In this document: positions 29,678-39,557 of the stretch, piece by piece
How the letters are laid out: each line of letters starts with the position of its first letter
Numbering within the stretch: the stretch's first letter is position 1
Assembly (NCBI GenBank): GCA_017308255.1
Contig: JAFKFN010000009.1
Location: 62,001-126,000 of the forward strand
DNA: 64,000 nt
Direction: 5' to 3'
Source of the DNA: Altererythrobacter sp.
GTDB taxonomy: Bacteria > Pseudomonadota > Alphaproteobacteria > Sphingomonadales > Sphingomonadaceae
Made by a program: the position numbers and the translations under genes
Notes under the pieces: model-generated
Databases searched by the model: none
What the model saw: the letters and a program-made list of their open reading frames with translations, nothing else
What the model was told of the DNA's origin: nothing

Positions 29678-31030
29678 ATGGTCCATGACGTTCATATCAT
29701 CGGCGGCGGGCTGGCCGGAAGCGAGGCGGCGTGGCAGCTCGCCCGGCGCGGGTTCAAGGTCCGCCTTTCGGAAATGCGCGGCGGCGGCGGGGCGACGCCG
29801 GCGCATCAGACCCAGGGGCTGGCCGAGCTGGTCTGTTCCAACAGCTTCCGTTCGGACGACGACGAGAAGAACGCCGTGGGCCTGCTGCATCATGAGATGC
29901 GCCGGCTGGATTCGCTGATCATGCGCGCGGGAGAAACGGCGCGTGTGCCGGCGGGATCGGCCATGGCGGTGGATCGCGATGTGTTCAGCAGCGAAGTGCA
30001 GCAAGCGCTCGAACAACATCCCAATGTCGAGATCGCGCGGGAGAAGGTGGATGCCCTGCCCCCAAGCGGCCTCACGATCGTCGCCACCGGGCCGCTGACG
30101 GCCGCTTCGCTGGCGGAAAACATTGCCCGCGCGACAGGCGCCGACAGCCTGGCGTTCTTCGATGCCATCGCCCCTATCGTCCACCACGACAGCATCGACA
30201 TGTCGATCTGCTGGATGGCGGCCCGGTGGGACAAGGGCGGCAAGGACTACATCAACTGCCCGATGGACAAGGGCCAGTACCTCACGTTCGTCCAGGGCCT
30301 GCTCGATGGCGAGAAAGGCGAGTTCAAGGAGTGGGAGGCCAGCACCCCCTATTTCGACGGGTGCATGCCGATCGAGGTCATGGCCGAAAGAGGCGTGGAA
30401 ACGCTGCGCTTCGGGCCGATGAAGCCGGTGGGCCTCGACGATCCACGCACCGGGCGCTGGCCTTATGCCGTGGTGCAGCTCCGCCAGGACAACAAGCTCG
30501 GCACGCTGTGGAACATGGTCGGCTTCCAGACCAAGCTCAAGCATGCCGAGCAGGTGCGGCTGTTCCGCACCATTCCCGGCCTGGAGAACGCCGAGTTCGC
30601 GCGGCTGGGCGGCTTGCATCGCAACACCTTCATCAATTCCCCGCTGCTGCTGGACCGGCAGCTCAGGCTGAAAAGCGCACCGCACGTGCGCTTCGCCGGG
30701 CAGATCACGGGGTGCGAAGGCTATGTCGAAAGCGCAGCGGTGGGCCTGATGGCCGGGATGATGGCAGCGGCCGAACTGGGCGGCCGCGCCTGGGCACCCC
30801 CGCCCCGTACATCGGCCATGGGCGCGCTCATGGCGCATATCACCGGCGATGCCGAGGCGGAGAGCTATCAGCCGATGAACGTCAATTTCGGGCTGTTCCC
30901 GCCACTGCCGGACGTGAAGAAAAAGCAGCGCAAGGAAGTCTATACCGAGCGGGCGAAGGGGGATTTCGGAGCGTGGCTGGCGGAGAGCGGCGCGCTTCCT
31001 TCCCTCGATAGGGAACAGGCCCTCCCCTAG
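29678..31030 (+). CDS. trmFO: Folate/FAD-dependent tRNA (uracil-54-C5)-methyltransferase
   Basis: A 450-residue TrmFO that makes m5U54 in the tRNA T-loop using methylenetetrahydrofolate and FADH2. It shows the FAD-binding [18 protein letters not shown], the conserved [10 protein letters not shown] and the [10 protein letters not shown] segment carrying the catalytic cysteines, and the C-terminal [20 protein letters not shown]. The ATG at 29678 fits the family start; long in-frame sequence upstream is antisense to the lysoplasmalogenase gene. A GC-rich hairpin (31031-31051) follows. Confidence 0.95.
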   Translation: MVHDVHIIGGGLAGSEAAWQLARRGFKVRLSEMRGGGGATPAHQTQGLAELVCSNSFRSDDDEKNAVGLLHHEMRRLDSLIMRAGETARVPAGSAMAVDRDVFSSEVQQALEQHPNVEIAREKVDALPPSGLTIVATGPLTAASLAENIARATGADSLAFFDAIAPIVHHDSIDMSICWMAARWDKGGKDYINCPMDKGQYLTFVQGLLDGEKGEFKEWEASTPYFDGCMPIEVMAERGVETLRFGPMKPVGLDDPRTGRWPYAVVQLRQDNKLGTLWNMVGFQTKLKHAEQVRLFRTIPGLENAEFARLGGLHRNTFINSPLLLDRQLRLKSAPHVRFAGQITGCEGYVESAAVGLMAGMMAAAELGGRAWAPPPRTSAMGALMAHITGDAEAESYQPMNVNFGLFPPLPDVKKKQRKEVYTERAKGDFGAWLAESGALPSLDREQALP

Positions 31031-31054
31031 CCCCTCCCGCGAGCGGAGGGGGAT

Positions 31055-31507
31055 TCAGCACTTGCACTTCGGCGTCGCGGCAGGTTTGGGCGCCGTCGTG
31101 GCGAATTCGGCGGGGCTCAGCTCGCCATCGCCATTGGCGTCGGCCTTTTCGAACCGATCGACGGTGGTGACCGCCCATTCCTCGAAAGTAAGCAGGTTGT
31201 TCCCGTCCTTGTCGAGCGCGCGGAAAGCCGCCGTGCGGGTGGAAAGCATCTCGTCACGCGTGATGCGCTGGTCGCGGTTGCGATCGTAGCGGTAGAAGCG
31301 CTGCTGCTCGCGAGTCAGCTCGCTTGCCTCGGGCGGTTCCGGGCCGCGCAAGCCGGCGATGTCCGCGCTGGGCAAGCCGGTGGGTGTCGCGGCCGCCACG
31401 GGCGGCGGGGGCGCGCCGCGTTCAACCTGTGCCCTGCCTTGCAGCCAGAACAGCCCCACGCCCAGCAGCAGCATGGCGATAAAGGCGCCCAGCACGATCC
31501 GATTCAC
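31055..31507 (-). CDS. Membrane-anchored EF-hand calcium-binding protein
   Basis: A 150-residue protein. It starts at a GTG with gggaggggg upstream, has one N-terminal hydrophobic helix (signal anchor or signal peptide) and a Pro/Ala linker. Three EF-hand loops follow: DRNRDQRITRDE, DKDGNNLLTFEE and DANGDGELSPAE, each with the D-x-D/N-x-D/N pattern. It ends in KCKC. A periplasmic Ca2+-binding role is likely; no partner is evident. Confidence 0.75.
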   Translation of the reverse strand: MNRIVLGAFIAMLLLGVGLFWLQGRAQVERGAPPPPVAAATPTGLPSADIAGLRGPEPPEASELTREQQRFYRYDRNRDQRITRDEMLSTRTAAFRALDKDGNNLLTFEEWAVTTVDRFEKADANGDGELSPAEFATTAPKPAATPKCKC

Positions 31508-31535
31508 CTGCCCCCTCCCCCATTTGGTTCCAAGT

Positions 31536-32171
31536 CTAGCGGCCGATGAACCCGATCCGCAAGGCCCGAAGCGCGCTGCCGGGGCCTGTGAGAAGCGGCC
31601 GCCCCCCATCCGCCAGCGCCGCCGCGCTAAGGCCCGCGAGCACCGCCAGCGGCCGCAGCGAACGTGGCAGCCGCGGCGGCGGAGGCAGACCGCGGGCATA
31701 GTCGATCGCCAGGCCCCGCTCCGCGGCCTGCGACAGGTTCGTCGCCAGATCGGCCACGGCCCAGATCCGCGCGGCAGCGGCGGCGTCTTGCGGCCGGGGC
31801 GCGCCAAGTTCACGCGCCAGCGTGGCGAAGGCCTGCCCCCGACCCTCGACGAACTCCGCAATCACCGGGGGCGAAAGCTCCTCCGTCAGCAGCGCCTCCC
31901 AGCCTTCGACCAGAGGGCGCAGACCGGAAGGATCGCGCCAGTCGCGCAGCGCTTCCAGCAGCGGCTCGCCAGTGGGCCACTGCATGGGCGGGCTCGCCAG
32001 CGTATCGCGCCACCACGCCAGGCGAAGCTGCGCCGCCAACGATTCGCGCCGGCCGCGCAGGATCGCCGCGAGCCGGGCGTCCAGCGCCAGCAGCGTCAGG
32101 GTTGCCGGCCGGCTACGCGCTGATGCGTAGGCCAGCGCCAGCCGTTGCGGCGGCGGAAGCTGATCGTACAA
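31536..32171 (-). CDS. Squalene/phytoene synthase-like protein (NDUFAF6-type)
   Basis: A ~211-residue all-helical protein of the squalene/phytoene synthase superfamily. It keeps QLRLAWWRDTL and the GRGQAFATLA and ATNLSQAAERG helices but lacks both Asp-rich DxxxD motifs needed for prenyl diphosphate chemistry. It therefore resembles the complex I assembly factor NDUFAF6 more than a carotenoid enzyme. The TTG at 32171 is favoured because ggggag lies 8 nt upstream. An ATG at 32216 would add 15 residues but has no ribosome-binding site. Confidence 0.65.
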   Translation of the reverse strand: MYDQLPPPQRLALAYASARSRPATLTLLALDARLAAILRGRRESLAAQLRLAWWRDTLASPPMQWPTGEPLLEALRDWRDPSGLRPLVEGWEALLTEELSPPVIAEFVEGRGQAFATLARELGAPRPQDAAAAARIWAVADLATNLSQAAERGLAIDYARGLPPPPRLPRSLRPLAVLAGLSAAALADGGRPLLTGPGSALRALRIGFIGR

Positions 32172-32337
32172 AAGTCGTTTCTCCCCAATGCCCTGCGCGC
32201 CGCCATCACGGGCCAAGGCGCCTCCGCCGGTGCGCGCCGAAGCATAACGGCATCTTAACCCTGTCGCTTGAACAATCGCTCACCACAACTCCCTAAGACG
32301 TCCGGTTGACTGGGGACAATCAGGACGAGTCTAGGCA

Positions 32338-32940
32338 ATGTCAGACGCAACGCGCCGCATCTTGCGACCTGCTGCCCGGATTGCGCGATCCGGGCGCGCG
32401 GCGGCGCGCGCCATTGCAACGTTGCGCGCACGACGCATTGCGCGGGACAGCCGGGGATCGGCCCTGATCGAGTTCGCCGCGGTCGCCGCGCCGTTCATCG
32501 CGCTCATCTTCGCCAATCTCGCAACCGCGGTCGCCTTTTTCTCGCAGCAACTGCTGGACACCGCGACCGAGAAGATGTCGCGCAAGCTGATGACCGGCCA
32601 GGTGCAAAAGGCAGGAACCACGCCGGAAGAATTCAAGATAGCGCTCTGCAACGACCTTCCCACCTATCTGTCCTGCGATCGCGTGATGGTGAATGTCCGC
32701 AAGGCGGCGGACTTCCAATCCGCCGATACCAGCGCCGCGTCGATAACCTTCGATGAAAACGGCGCCGTCACCAACGAGTGGAAGTTCGAAGCCGGCCAGC
32801 CCGGCGAAGTCGTGCTGATGCAGGTCTATTACCGCTGGCCCAATATCACCGGGCCGCTCGGCTTTTCGCTCGCGAACATGAGCAATGGCGAGCGCCTGCT
32901 GGTCTCGACCGCCATCTTCAAGACGGAGCAGTACGAATGA
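32338..32940 (+). CDS. tadE: TadE-like pseudopilin
   Basis: A 200-residue protein of the TadE family, a minor pseudopilin of Flp/Tad pili. After an unusually long, Arg-rich leader (~40 residues) comes the prepilin-like site RG-SALIEF, with Glu at +5 and a hydrophobic helix, so processing by a TadV/CpaA peptidase is expected. The periplasmic part has one cysteine pair (ALCNDLPTYLSC). It is the first of three overlapping genes; no tad ATPase, secretin or flp gene is in the window. Confidence 0.75.
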   Translation: MSDATRRILRPAARIARSGRAAARAIATLRARRIARDSRGSALIEFAAVAAPFIALIFANLATAVAFFSQQLLDTATEKMSRKLMTGQVQKAGTTPEEFKIALCNDLPTYLSCDRVMVNVRKAADFQSADTSAASITFDENGAVTNEWKFEAGQPGEVVLMQVYYRWPNITGPLGFSLANMSNGERLLVSTAIFKTEQYE

Positions 32941-33545
32941 GCGGCGAGAGCACCCTTTCGCGCCGGCACCGACCGTTGCGTTCGATATGGCGGGCTGCCG
33001 AGGGCATAGCGGTCGTGGAGTTCGCCTTCGTGGCGGTCTTCCTCGTGATGCTCTATCTCGGCAGCGTCCAACTGTCCGATGCGATCTTCGCCAACCGGAA
33101 GATCACCACGACGGCCAGAGCCATCACCGATCTTACCACGCAGTATTCGGTCCTGACTGAACAGGACATCCAAGGCATTCTGGGCGCGTCCGCCAAGGCG
33201 CTGACACCTTATGATGCCAGCAATGCCCGCATCCGCATTTCACAGATCGCCGTTGATGAAAACGGCGTCGGAAGGGTTTCGTGGAGCCGCATCCGCGGTG
33301 AAGACATCCCGGAATTGAATAAGTGCGAGATAGTCGATGTTCCGGAAGAACTTGCGATACCCAACAGCTTCCTGATCTACGGCGAAGTAAATTATACTTA
33401 TCGTCCTGTATTTGCCGCTTATTCGTTTGGCCAGCTTGAACTGGCAGACCATATATTCATGCTTCCCCGCGTATCTTCCAGTGTCAGCCTTCTGAAATCT
33501 GGGGCGGGTGACGAAGAGACGGATTGCTCAGACGATGAAACTTAA
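32937..33545 (+). CDS. tadF: TadE/TadF-like pseudopilin
   Basis: A 202-residue second pseudopilin. Its ATG overlaps the upstream TGA by 4 nt. The processing site EG-IAVVEF again has Glu at +5, followed by the helix AFVAVFLVMLYLGSVQL. The C-terminal half is beta-rich and lower in GC than its surroundings. The distinction TadE versus TadF is positional, by analogy with tadEFG loci. The last 11 bp overlap the next gene. Confidence 0.7.
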   Translation: MSGESTLSRRHRPLRSIWRAAEGIAVVEFAFVAVFLVMLYLGSVQLSDAIFANRKITTTARAITDLTTQYSVLTEQDIQGILGASAKALTPYDASNARIRISQIAVDENGVGRVSWSRIRGEDIPELNKCEIVDVPEELAIPNSFLIYGEVNYTYRPVFAAYSFGQLELADHIFMLPRVSSSVSLLKSGAGDEETDCSDDET

Positions 33546-35211
33546 CAAGCTGCTTCGCGCCCTGCGCGCCGATCAGCGCGGCAACGTGCTGATGATCTTC
33601 GGCTTCTCTCTCGTTCCGATGGTCTTCGCCACTGGGATGGGCATCGATTACGCGCGTGCGATGAAGGCGCAGACCAAGCTGAACGCGGCCGCCGACGCAG
33701 CAGCCTTGTCCGCCGTCTCGCAGACGATGATGAACGAGAGCAACAAGGCGGCCTGCGACAAGGCGCAGGCTATGTTCGCCGCTCAGGCACGGGCCATCCC
33801 CGGCGTCACTCTGGCGGCAGACGCCCCGGTGATATCGATGAAGGACGCCGATGGCGTCGTCCTGAAGTGCGCCGATGCGTCAGACAGCAGCGGCGCATCG
33901 CAGAGCCGCACCGTTACCGTCGCCTATACCGGGACATCCGACAACATATTCGCCGGCATTCTGGGATGGGCCACGCTTCCGATCGGCGGTTCATCCGATA
34001 CTTACGCCTCGGTCGCGCCGAACATCGATTTCTATATCGCGCTCGACACCTCACCGTCGATGGCGCTGCCGACGACCTCGGCCGGCATCAAAACGATGGA
34101 AGACAACATCGGTTGCGCTTTCGCGTGCCATTCCAACAAGATCGAGAACAACGTCAAGTCCGGCACAGGGCACATGAATAAGCTCATTCTGGACAATGTC
34201 GCGTTTGCGCTTAACAAGGGAGACTTCGGTACCGGCTCCGTTACGGAGAAAGGAAGCTGCAAGACGACAAATAAGAAGGGACAATGCACGGAATATTATT
34301 ATGACACGTACTCATATACCGTCATAGATCCTTCTGGCCGCTATGTATTCGACAACAAGCCGTACAAGAGTGGAACCCCATCGTCCTGCAACGTCAGCAA
34401 TCTAGACAAGTGCGTCTATAACGGAAGCCCTACTACACAAGGGCAATTTGCGGACAGCTATTGGTATGCGCTGAACAAGGGCCTGACCCTGCGCGTGACC
34501 GACGAACGGTTCGCGGTGCGGGATCTGATGGATCTTGCCGTAAGCTACGCCGTGGATAACGAGGCGGATTATCGGGCAGCGCTTTATACCTTCGACCATT
34601 CCACGAACTTGAAAGAAATCGCTCCTCTTTCGGACAATCTTACCGGATCGGGCGGGGTGAAGGACCTGACGAGCGGCATCGACCTGGTTGTCGTGAACGA
34701 CAAAGCCGGCAACGGTCGTCCGCCGAACGGCGCCAGCGGCTCAGAATACCTGTTCACCAGCTTCCAGAGCATCCTGCGGGCGTTCTCCCCAGGCGGAACC
34801 CACCCTATTCCCAACCCCGGCCTTGGAACGAAGACTAGTGGCGACAAGCCTCAGGCGTTCCTGTTCATGGTCACCGACGGCATGAGCGACGAGAACATCG
34901 GCAGTGGCCGCACACGCGCCGCCATGCAGCAGGCACAGATCGAGCAGTGCACTGCCCTGAAGGCTCGCAAGATCAAGATCGCTATCCTTTATACGGAATA
35001 CACGTATGAATCGATCAAGAGCGACGAGCCAGGCCAACGCGAAATCGCGCGAAAGGCCATCCAGGGCGATGGGCAGAAGAGCATCGCCCAGGCGCTGACC
35101 GAGTGCGCGTCACCGGGCCTGATGTACACGGTGAAGACCGACGAGAGCATCAGCAATGCGCTGCAGTCGCTGTTCTCCAAGGCGCTCGCCGCGGCGCGTA
35201 TCGTCCGGTAA
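33535..35211 (+). CDS. tadG: TadG-like protein with von Willebrand-type domain
   Basis: A 558-residue protein with an N-terminal TadE/TadG helix (DQRGNVLMIFGFSLVPMVF) that lacks the +5 Glu, as expected for an unprocessed TadG anchor. Then comes the Flp-associated region (GIDYARAMKAQTKLNAAADAAALS) and a VWA-like domain starting IDFYIALDTSPSM, a DxSxS MIDAS motif. A cysteine-containing, Tyr- and Lys-rich loop at ~225-310 is AT-richer than the rest. The protein is probably periplasmic/outer-membrane facing and links pilus and envelope. Confidence 0.8.
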   Translation: MKLNKLLRALRADQRGNVLMIFGFSLVPMVFATGMGIDYARAMKAQTKLNAAADAAALSAVSQTMMNESNKAACDKAQAMFAAQARAIPGVTLAADAPVISMKDADGVVLKCADASDSSGASQSRTVTVAYTGTSDNIFAGILGWATLPIGGSSDTYASVAPNIDFYIALDTSPSMALPTTSAGIKTMEDNIGCAFACHSNKIENNVKSGTGHMNKLILDNVAFALNKGDFGTGSVTEKGSCKTTNKKGQCTEYYYDTYSYTVIDPSGRYVFDNKPYKSGTPSSCNVSNLDKCVYNGSPTTQGQFADSYWYALNKGLTLRVTDERFAVRDLMDLAVSYAVDNEADYRAALYTFDHSTNLKEIAPLSDNLTGSGGVKDLTSGIDLVVVNDKAGNGRPPNGASGSEYLFTSFQSILRAFSPGGTHPIPNPGLGTKTSGDKPQAFLFMVTDGMSDENIGSGRTRAAMQQAQIEQCTALKARKIKIAILYTEYTYESIKSDEPGQREIARKAIQGDGQKSIAQALTECASPGLMYTVKTDESISNALQSLFSKALAAARIVR

Positions 35212-35232
35212 TCGGAAGGCGCCGCAATACCG

Positions 35233-35260
35233 AAAAACGGGAGGAGCCGTGCTCCTCCCG
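35233..35260 (-). terminator. Terminator of the ftsB-pdhA-pdhB transcript
   Basis: Perfect 10-bp stem CGGGAGGAGC/GCTCCTCCCG with a 3-nt loop. On the minus strand it is followed by TTTTT. It sits 29 bp after the pdhB stop and may also stop tadG transcripts from the other side. Confidence 0.8.
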
Positions 35261-35288
35261 GACATGTCAGCGGTTTGCTTCGGGGCGC

Positions 35289-36695
35289 TCAGCCCTGGCG
35301 ATAGCAGACCTTACGCGCCGCTTCTGCGATGCGACCCGCGTCTATCAGCGCGAGATGTTCGAGGTTGGCGGCATAAGGCAGCGGCACGTCTTCGTTGCAC
35401 ACGCGCAGCACCGGCGCGTCGAGCAGGTCGAAACCGTCTTCCATGCAGATCGCCGTGACTTCGGAAGCGATCGAACAGGTCGGCCAGCCTTCCTCGGCAA
35501 TGATCAGGCGATTGGTCTTGGCCAGGCTGGTGAGGATCGCTTCGCGATCGAGCGGGCGCAGGGTGCGCAGGTCGATCACTTCGGCCGAGATACCCTCGCC
35601 CGCCAGCGTCTCCGCCGCCTCCAGCGCCAGGCCGACGGCGATCGAGTAGGAAACGATCGTCACGTCGCTGCCTTCGCGCACGATGCGCGCCTTGCCGATG
35701 GGCAGGACGTGATCGTCAAGCTGGGCGACTTCGAACGTGCGGCCGTAGACCAGCTCGTTCTCCAGGAACACCACCGGATCGTCGCAGCGGATCGCCGCCT
35801 TGAGCAGGCCCTTGGCGTCTGACGCGTCATAAGGCGCGATCACGATGAGCCCGGGGACGCTGGCATACCACGGGGCGTAGTTCTGGCTGTGCTGCGCCGC
35901 CACCCGACTGGCCGCGCCGTTGGGGCCGCGAAACACGATCGGGATGCGCATCTGCCCACCCGACATGTAATTGGTCTTCGCCGCCGAGTTCACGACATGG
36001 TCGATCGCCTGCATCGCGAAGTTGAAGGTCATGAATTCGACGATCGGGCGAAGGCCGCCCATCGCCGCGCCGGTGCCGATGCCGGCGAAGCCGTATTCGG
36101 TGATCGGCGTGTCGATCACGCGCCGGGGGCCGAACTCTTCCAGCAGGCCTTGCGTGACCTTGTAGGCACCCTGATATTCGGCGACTTCCTCGCCCATCAC
36201 GAACACGCGTTCGTCCAGGCGCATTTCCTCGGCCATCGCATCGCGCAGCGCTTCGCGCACGCTCAGCTTGATCATGTTGGTGCCGGCGGGAACTTCGGGA
36301 TCGGCGGCGGGCTGCGCCTTGGCCGCGAGCTTCTCCGTGCCTGAGGGCGCCGGGGACTTGGGTGCTTCGGATTCGGCGGCTTTCTGCTGCTCGGCCGGCG
36401 CCTCGGCAGTGGGGGCCGGAGAGGGTGCGGGTGTTACCGCCGAGGCATCCTCGCCCTCGCCCGCCAGCACGGCGATCACGGTGCCGACCTTCACTCCTTC
36501 GGCGCCTTCGGGCACCAGGATCTTGCCGACAGTGCCTTCATCGATGGATTCGAATTCCATCGTGGCCTTGTCCGTCTCGATCTCGGCCAGCACATCACCG
36601 GCGGAAACCTGATCCCCTTCCTTGACCAGCCATTTGGCCAGCGTGCCTTCCTCCATGGTGGGCGAAAGCGCGGGCATCTTCAGTTCGATGGCCAT
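35289..36695 (-). CDS. pdhB: Pyruvate dehydrogenase E1 beta with N-terminal lipoyl domain
   Basis: A 468-residue E1 beta subunit with its own lipoyl domain. Residues 1-78 form the lipoyl domain, with the modified Lys in ETDKATME (~43). A Pro/Ala linker runs to ~140, then the transketolase-like beta chain ([59 protein letters not shown]). The fusion is known in sphingomonads, Zymomonas and rhizobia. Its ATG follows the pdhA stop with a 1-nt overlap. Confidence 0.96.
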   Translation of the reverse strand: MAIELKMPALSPTMEEGTLAKWLVKEGDQVSAGDVLAEIETDKATMEFESIDEGTVGKILVPEGAEGVKVGTVIAVLAGEGEDASAVTPAPSPAPTAEAPAEQQKAAESEAPKSPAPSGTEKLAAKAQPAADPEVPAGTNMIKLSVREALRDAMAEEMRLDERVFVMGEEVAEYQGAYKVTQGLLEEFGPRRVIDTPITEYGFAGIGTGAAMGGLRPIVEFMTFNFAMQAIDHVVNSAAKTNYMSGGQMRIPIVFRGPNGAASRVAAQHSQNYAPWYASVPGLIVIAPYDASDAKGLLKAAIRCDDPVVFLENELVYGRTFEVAQLDDHVLPIGKARIVREGSDVTIVSYSIAVGLALEAAETLAGEGISAEVIDLRTLRPLDREAILTSLAKTNRLIIAEEGWPTCSIASEVTAICMEDGFDLLDAPVLRVCNEDVPLPYAANLEHLALIDAGRIAEAARKVCYRQG

Positions 36696-37813
36696 CAGTA
36701 GCTTCCCACCAGAACGTCGGTGTAGAGTTCGGCCGGCTCCGGCTCGGGCGAGCTTTCGGCAAAGTCGGCCGCTGCGGCCACCGTCGCCCGGATCTGCTTG
36801 TCGATATCCTTCAGCTTTTCCTCCGCGACACCGGCCTTGAGAAGATCGGCCTTGATGCCTTCGATCGGATCATGGTGCTCGCGCACTTCCTGCACTTCCT
36901 CGCGCGTGCGGTACTTCGCCGGGTCCGACATCGAGTGGCCGCGATACCGATAAGTGCTGAGCTCGATGAGCACGGGCCCATTCCCCCCGCGCACGTAATC
37001 GAACGCGATTTCCCCCGCCCGGTGCACCTGGAGCACATCCATTCCATCGGCCTTCATGCCGGGAATGCGGAAGGCGGTGCCGCGCCGGTAGAACTCCGTC
37101 TCCGCGCTGCTGCGCTTGACCGAAGTGCCCATGGCATACTGGTTGTTCTCAACCGCGAAGACGATCGGCAGCTTCCACAGCGAAGCCATGTTGAACGTCT
37201 CGTAGACCTGGCCCTGGTTCGCCGCGCCATCGCCGAAATAGACCAGGCACAGCCCGCCATCGTCGCGATACTGGTGCGCCAGCGCCAGACCGCCGCCGAG
37301 GGGCACCTGCGCGCCGACGATACCATGGCCGCCGTAGAACGCATGTTCGGTGCTGAACATGTGCATCGAGCCGCCCTTGCCCTTGGAAATGCCGGCGTGG
37401 CGGCCGGTCAGTTCGGCCATGATGATCTTGGGATCGATGCCATAGGCCAGCATGTGGCCGTGATCGCGGTACCCCGTGATGACGCTGTCCTTGCCTTCTT
37501 CCAGCGCGGACTGAAGCCCCACGGCCACCGCTTCCTGGCCGATATAGAGGTGGCAGAAACCGCCGATCAGGCCGAGGCCGTAGAGCTGCCCCGCCTTCTC
37601 CTCGAACCGGCGGATCAGCAACATCTGCTCGTAGAAATGCAGCAGCTGCGCTTCGTCCGCGGGGAAGCGGCGATCCTTCTCGAAAGATTCCTGCAAGCTG
37701 CGCAGCGCGAACTTTTCCCCGCCTTCACGGGTGTTTGCGGCGGGTTCTGCAGCGGGTTTCTTGGACGGCGCCCGCTTGGGCTTGCCGGAACTGGAACTGG
37801 CGGCTCGGGCCAA
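36695..37813 (-). CDS. pdhA: Pyruvate dehydrogenase E1 alpha
   Basis: A 372-residue E1 alpha that decarboxylates pyruvate with thiamine diphosphate. The ThDP motif [24 protein letters not shown] is complete (GDG to ENNQYA). The regulatory loop [14 protein letters not shown] and [12 protein letters not shown] are present. An N-terminal Ala/Lys/Pro-rich tail precedes the domain. The TTG at 37813 was chosen because agaggaag lies just upstream; another TTG at 37873 has none. No ATG fits. It is co-transcribed with pdhB and probably ftsB. Confidence 0.93.
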   Translation of the reverse strand: MARAASSSSGKPKRAPSKKPAAEPAANTREGGEKFALRSLQESFEKDRRFPADEAQLLHFYEQMLLIRRFEEKAGQLYGLGLIGGFCHLYIGQEAVAVGLQSALEEGKDSVITGYRDHGHMLAYGIDPKIIMAELTGRHAGISKGKGGSMHMFSTEHAFYGGHGIVGAQVPLGGGLALAHQYRDDGGLCLVYFGDGAANQGQVYETFNMASLWKLPIVFAVENNQYAMGTSVKRSSAETEFYRRGTAFRIPGMKADGMDVLQVHRAGEIAFDYVRGGNGPVLIELSTYRYRGHSMSDPAKYRTREEVQEVREHHDPIEGIKADLLKAGVAEEKLKDIDKQIRATVAAAADFAESSPEPEPAELYTDVLVGSY

Positions 37814-37971
37814 GGCAACTTCCTCTGATCGCACCCCTCCGCGGGGCGTCGCATATGCCTCGCCTATAGGCAAATGTCCGCGGGGCTGGCAACGCCCAGA
37901 ATGTCGCGAAGCCCTTCACCGGCCTGTCGCGAGACGGCAAAGCCGCCGGGACCCGCGGCGGCTCGCGCCGA

Positions 37972-38259
37972 TCAGCGCATCTTGTCGAGCTGGATCACGT
38001 ATTCGTCAGGCCGGGCGACGTTGAGGTTCTTGCGCACCAGTTCGCTGGCCATGTCGGGATCGACATGGTCGGGATCGAGCAGCTTGACCCGATTCTTCAG
38101 CTCGTCCCTCTCGGCCGTCAGCGTCGCGATCCGGTGCTGGCGCTTTTCAAGCAGCGCCTTGCTCTCGCTCCACGACAGCACCCCGTAGGGCCCCATGAGC
38201 GCGAGGCCGCCAAGGAGGAGAAGCAAGGCAAGCGCAACGAGTTCTCCGGGTTTCCTCAT
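37972..38259 (-). CDS. ftsB: FtsB/DivIC family septum formation initiator
   Basis: A 95-residue bitopic protein with a short cytoplasmic N-terminus, one membrane helix (VALALLLLLGGLALMG) and a coiled coil (SESKALLEKRQHRIATLTAERDEL in outline), ending with an extracytoplasmic DPDMASELVRKNLNVARPDEYV segment typical of FtsB/DivIC. It forms part of the FtsQBL division complex. The position before pdhA is the standard alphaproteobacterial order. Confidence 0.88.
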   Translation of the reverse strand: MRKPGELVALALLLLLGGLALMGPYGVLSWSESKALLEKRQHRIATLTAERDELKNRVKLLDPDHVDPDMASELVRKNLNVARPDEYVIQLDKMR

Positions 38260-38383
38260 AGTTCGACAGAATCATACTTAACCCGCCGATTCAAGCCCGT
38301 TCCCCGCGTTTATCCGGCAGGCCAGCGAACGTTCCCCGGCCCTCCGCTTGCGGGAGACCGGCAAGACAGTTACATTAGAAACC

Positions 38384-39478
38384 ATGTCCGATCTGTTCGA
38401 AAACCCGTTGGGCCTCGACGGCTTCGAATTCCTTGAATTCTGCGCCCGGCAAAAGGGCGTGCTGGAACCGGCGTTCGAGCGCATGGGCTTCACCCGCGTC
38501 GCCCACCACCGCAGCAAGGACGTTCACCTCTGGCGGCAGGGCCAGATCAACTTCATCGCCAATTACGAACCGCTCAGCGCCGCCGCCTATTTCGCGGCCG
38601 AGCACGGCGCTTCGGCCTGCGGCATGGCATTCCGCGTGCGGGATGCGGCGAAGGCCTATGCCCTGGCGATCGAACGCGGCGCCGAACCGGTGGAAACCCA
38701 CCCGGGACCGATGGAATTGAACATCCCGGCAGTGCGGGGAATCGGCCAATCGCTGATCTACCTGATCGATCGCTATGGCGAGGACCTGACGATCTACGAC
38801 ATCGACTTCGTATTCGAGCCGGGCGTTGAGCGCTATCCGCCCCGGGCCGGCTTCCACACGATCGATCACCTGACCCACAACGTCTACAACGGCCGCATCG
38901 CGCACTGGGAAGATTACTACGCCCGCATCTTCGGCTTCCGCGAATTCCGCCAGTTCGACGTGACCGGCGAATACTCCGCGCTCAATACCAAGGTGATGAT
39001 GGCGCCCGACGGCAGGATTCGCATTCCGATCAACGAGGAAGGCGACAAGCAGGGACCCAACGCCGGAAAGGGGCAGATCGCCGAATACCTGCGAACCTAT
39101 AATGGCGAAGGCATCCAGCACATCGCGCTCGCCAGCAACGATCTCTATGCCTCGCTCGACAGCCTGAAGCAAAAGGGCCTGGAATTCGCCCCTCCCCCGC
39201 CCGCCGCCTATTACGAGATGCTTGACGATCGCCTGCCCGGCCATGGCGAGCCGCTGGACAAGCTGCGCGAGCGGGGCATCCTGGTGGACGGCAGTACCCG
39301 CGAAGGCCGGCCGCGACTGTTGATGCAGATATTCAGCCAGCTGATGATCGGCCCGGTGTTCTTCGAATTCATCCAGCGCAAGGGTGACGAAGGCTTCGGC
39401 GAAGGCAATATCACCGCCCTGTTCCGCTCGATGGAAGAAGAACAGAAACAGCGCGCAGGCACGGCGGCCGGGGGCTGA
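38384..39478 (+). CDS. hppD: 4-hydroxyphenylpyruvate dioxygenase
   Basis: A 364-residue non-haem Fe(II) dioxygenase that converts 4-hydroxyphenylpyruvate to homogentisate in tyrosine degradation. It has two VOC half domains. The metal ligands are visible as His in TIDHLTHNV (~170), His in GIQHIALAS (~250) and Glu in FFEFIQRKG (~330). The C-terminal [14 protein letters not shown] helix that closes the active site is intact. The ATG at 38384 ([10 protein letters not shown]) fits. No homogentisate dioxygenase gene is nearby. Confidence 0.95.
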   Translation: MSDLFENPLGLDGFEFLEFCARQKGVLEPAFERMGFTRVAHHRSKDVHLWRQGQINFIANYEPLSAAAYFAAEHGASACGMAFRVRDAAKAYALAIERGAEPVETHPGPMELNIPAVRGIGQSLIYLIDRYGEDLTIYDIDFVFEPGVERYPPRAGFHTIDHLTHNVYNGRIAHWEDYYARIFGFREFRQFDVTGEYSALNTKVMMAPDGRIRIPINEEGDKQGPNAGKGQIAEYLRTYNGEGIQHIALASNDLYASLDSLKQKGLEFAPPPPAAYYEMLDDRLPGHGEPLDKLRERGILVDGSTREGRPRLLMQIFSQLMIGPVFFEFIQRKGDEGFGEGNITALFRSMEEEQKQRAGTAAGG

Positions 39479-39557
39479 GCGCGCCCTGCCCCACGATCCT
39501 CTTGCGCGCTTCAAACCTTGCGGCCACTAAGCGGGAAACGAGAGGAGTTGGGAATCC

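Noticed and set aside
31031-31051. Rho-independent terminator after trmFO
   Set aside because: The 7-bp CCCCTCC/GGAGGGG hairpin has no T-run on either side, so it was not listed as a terminator.
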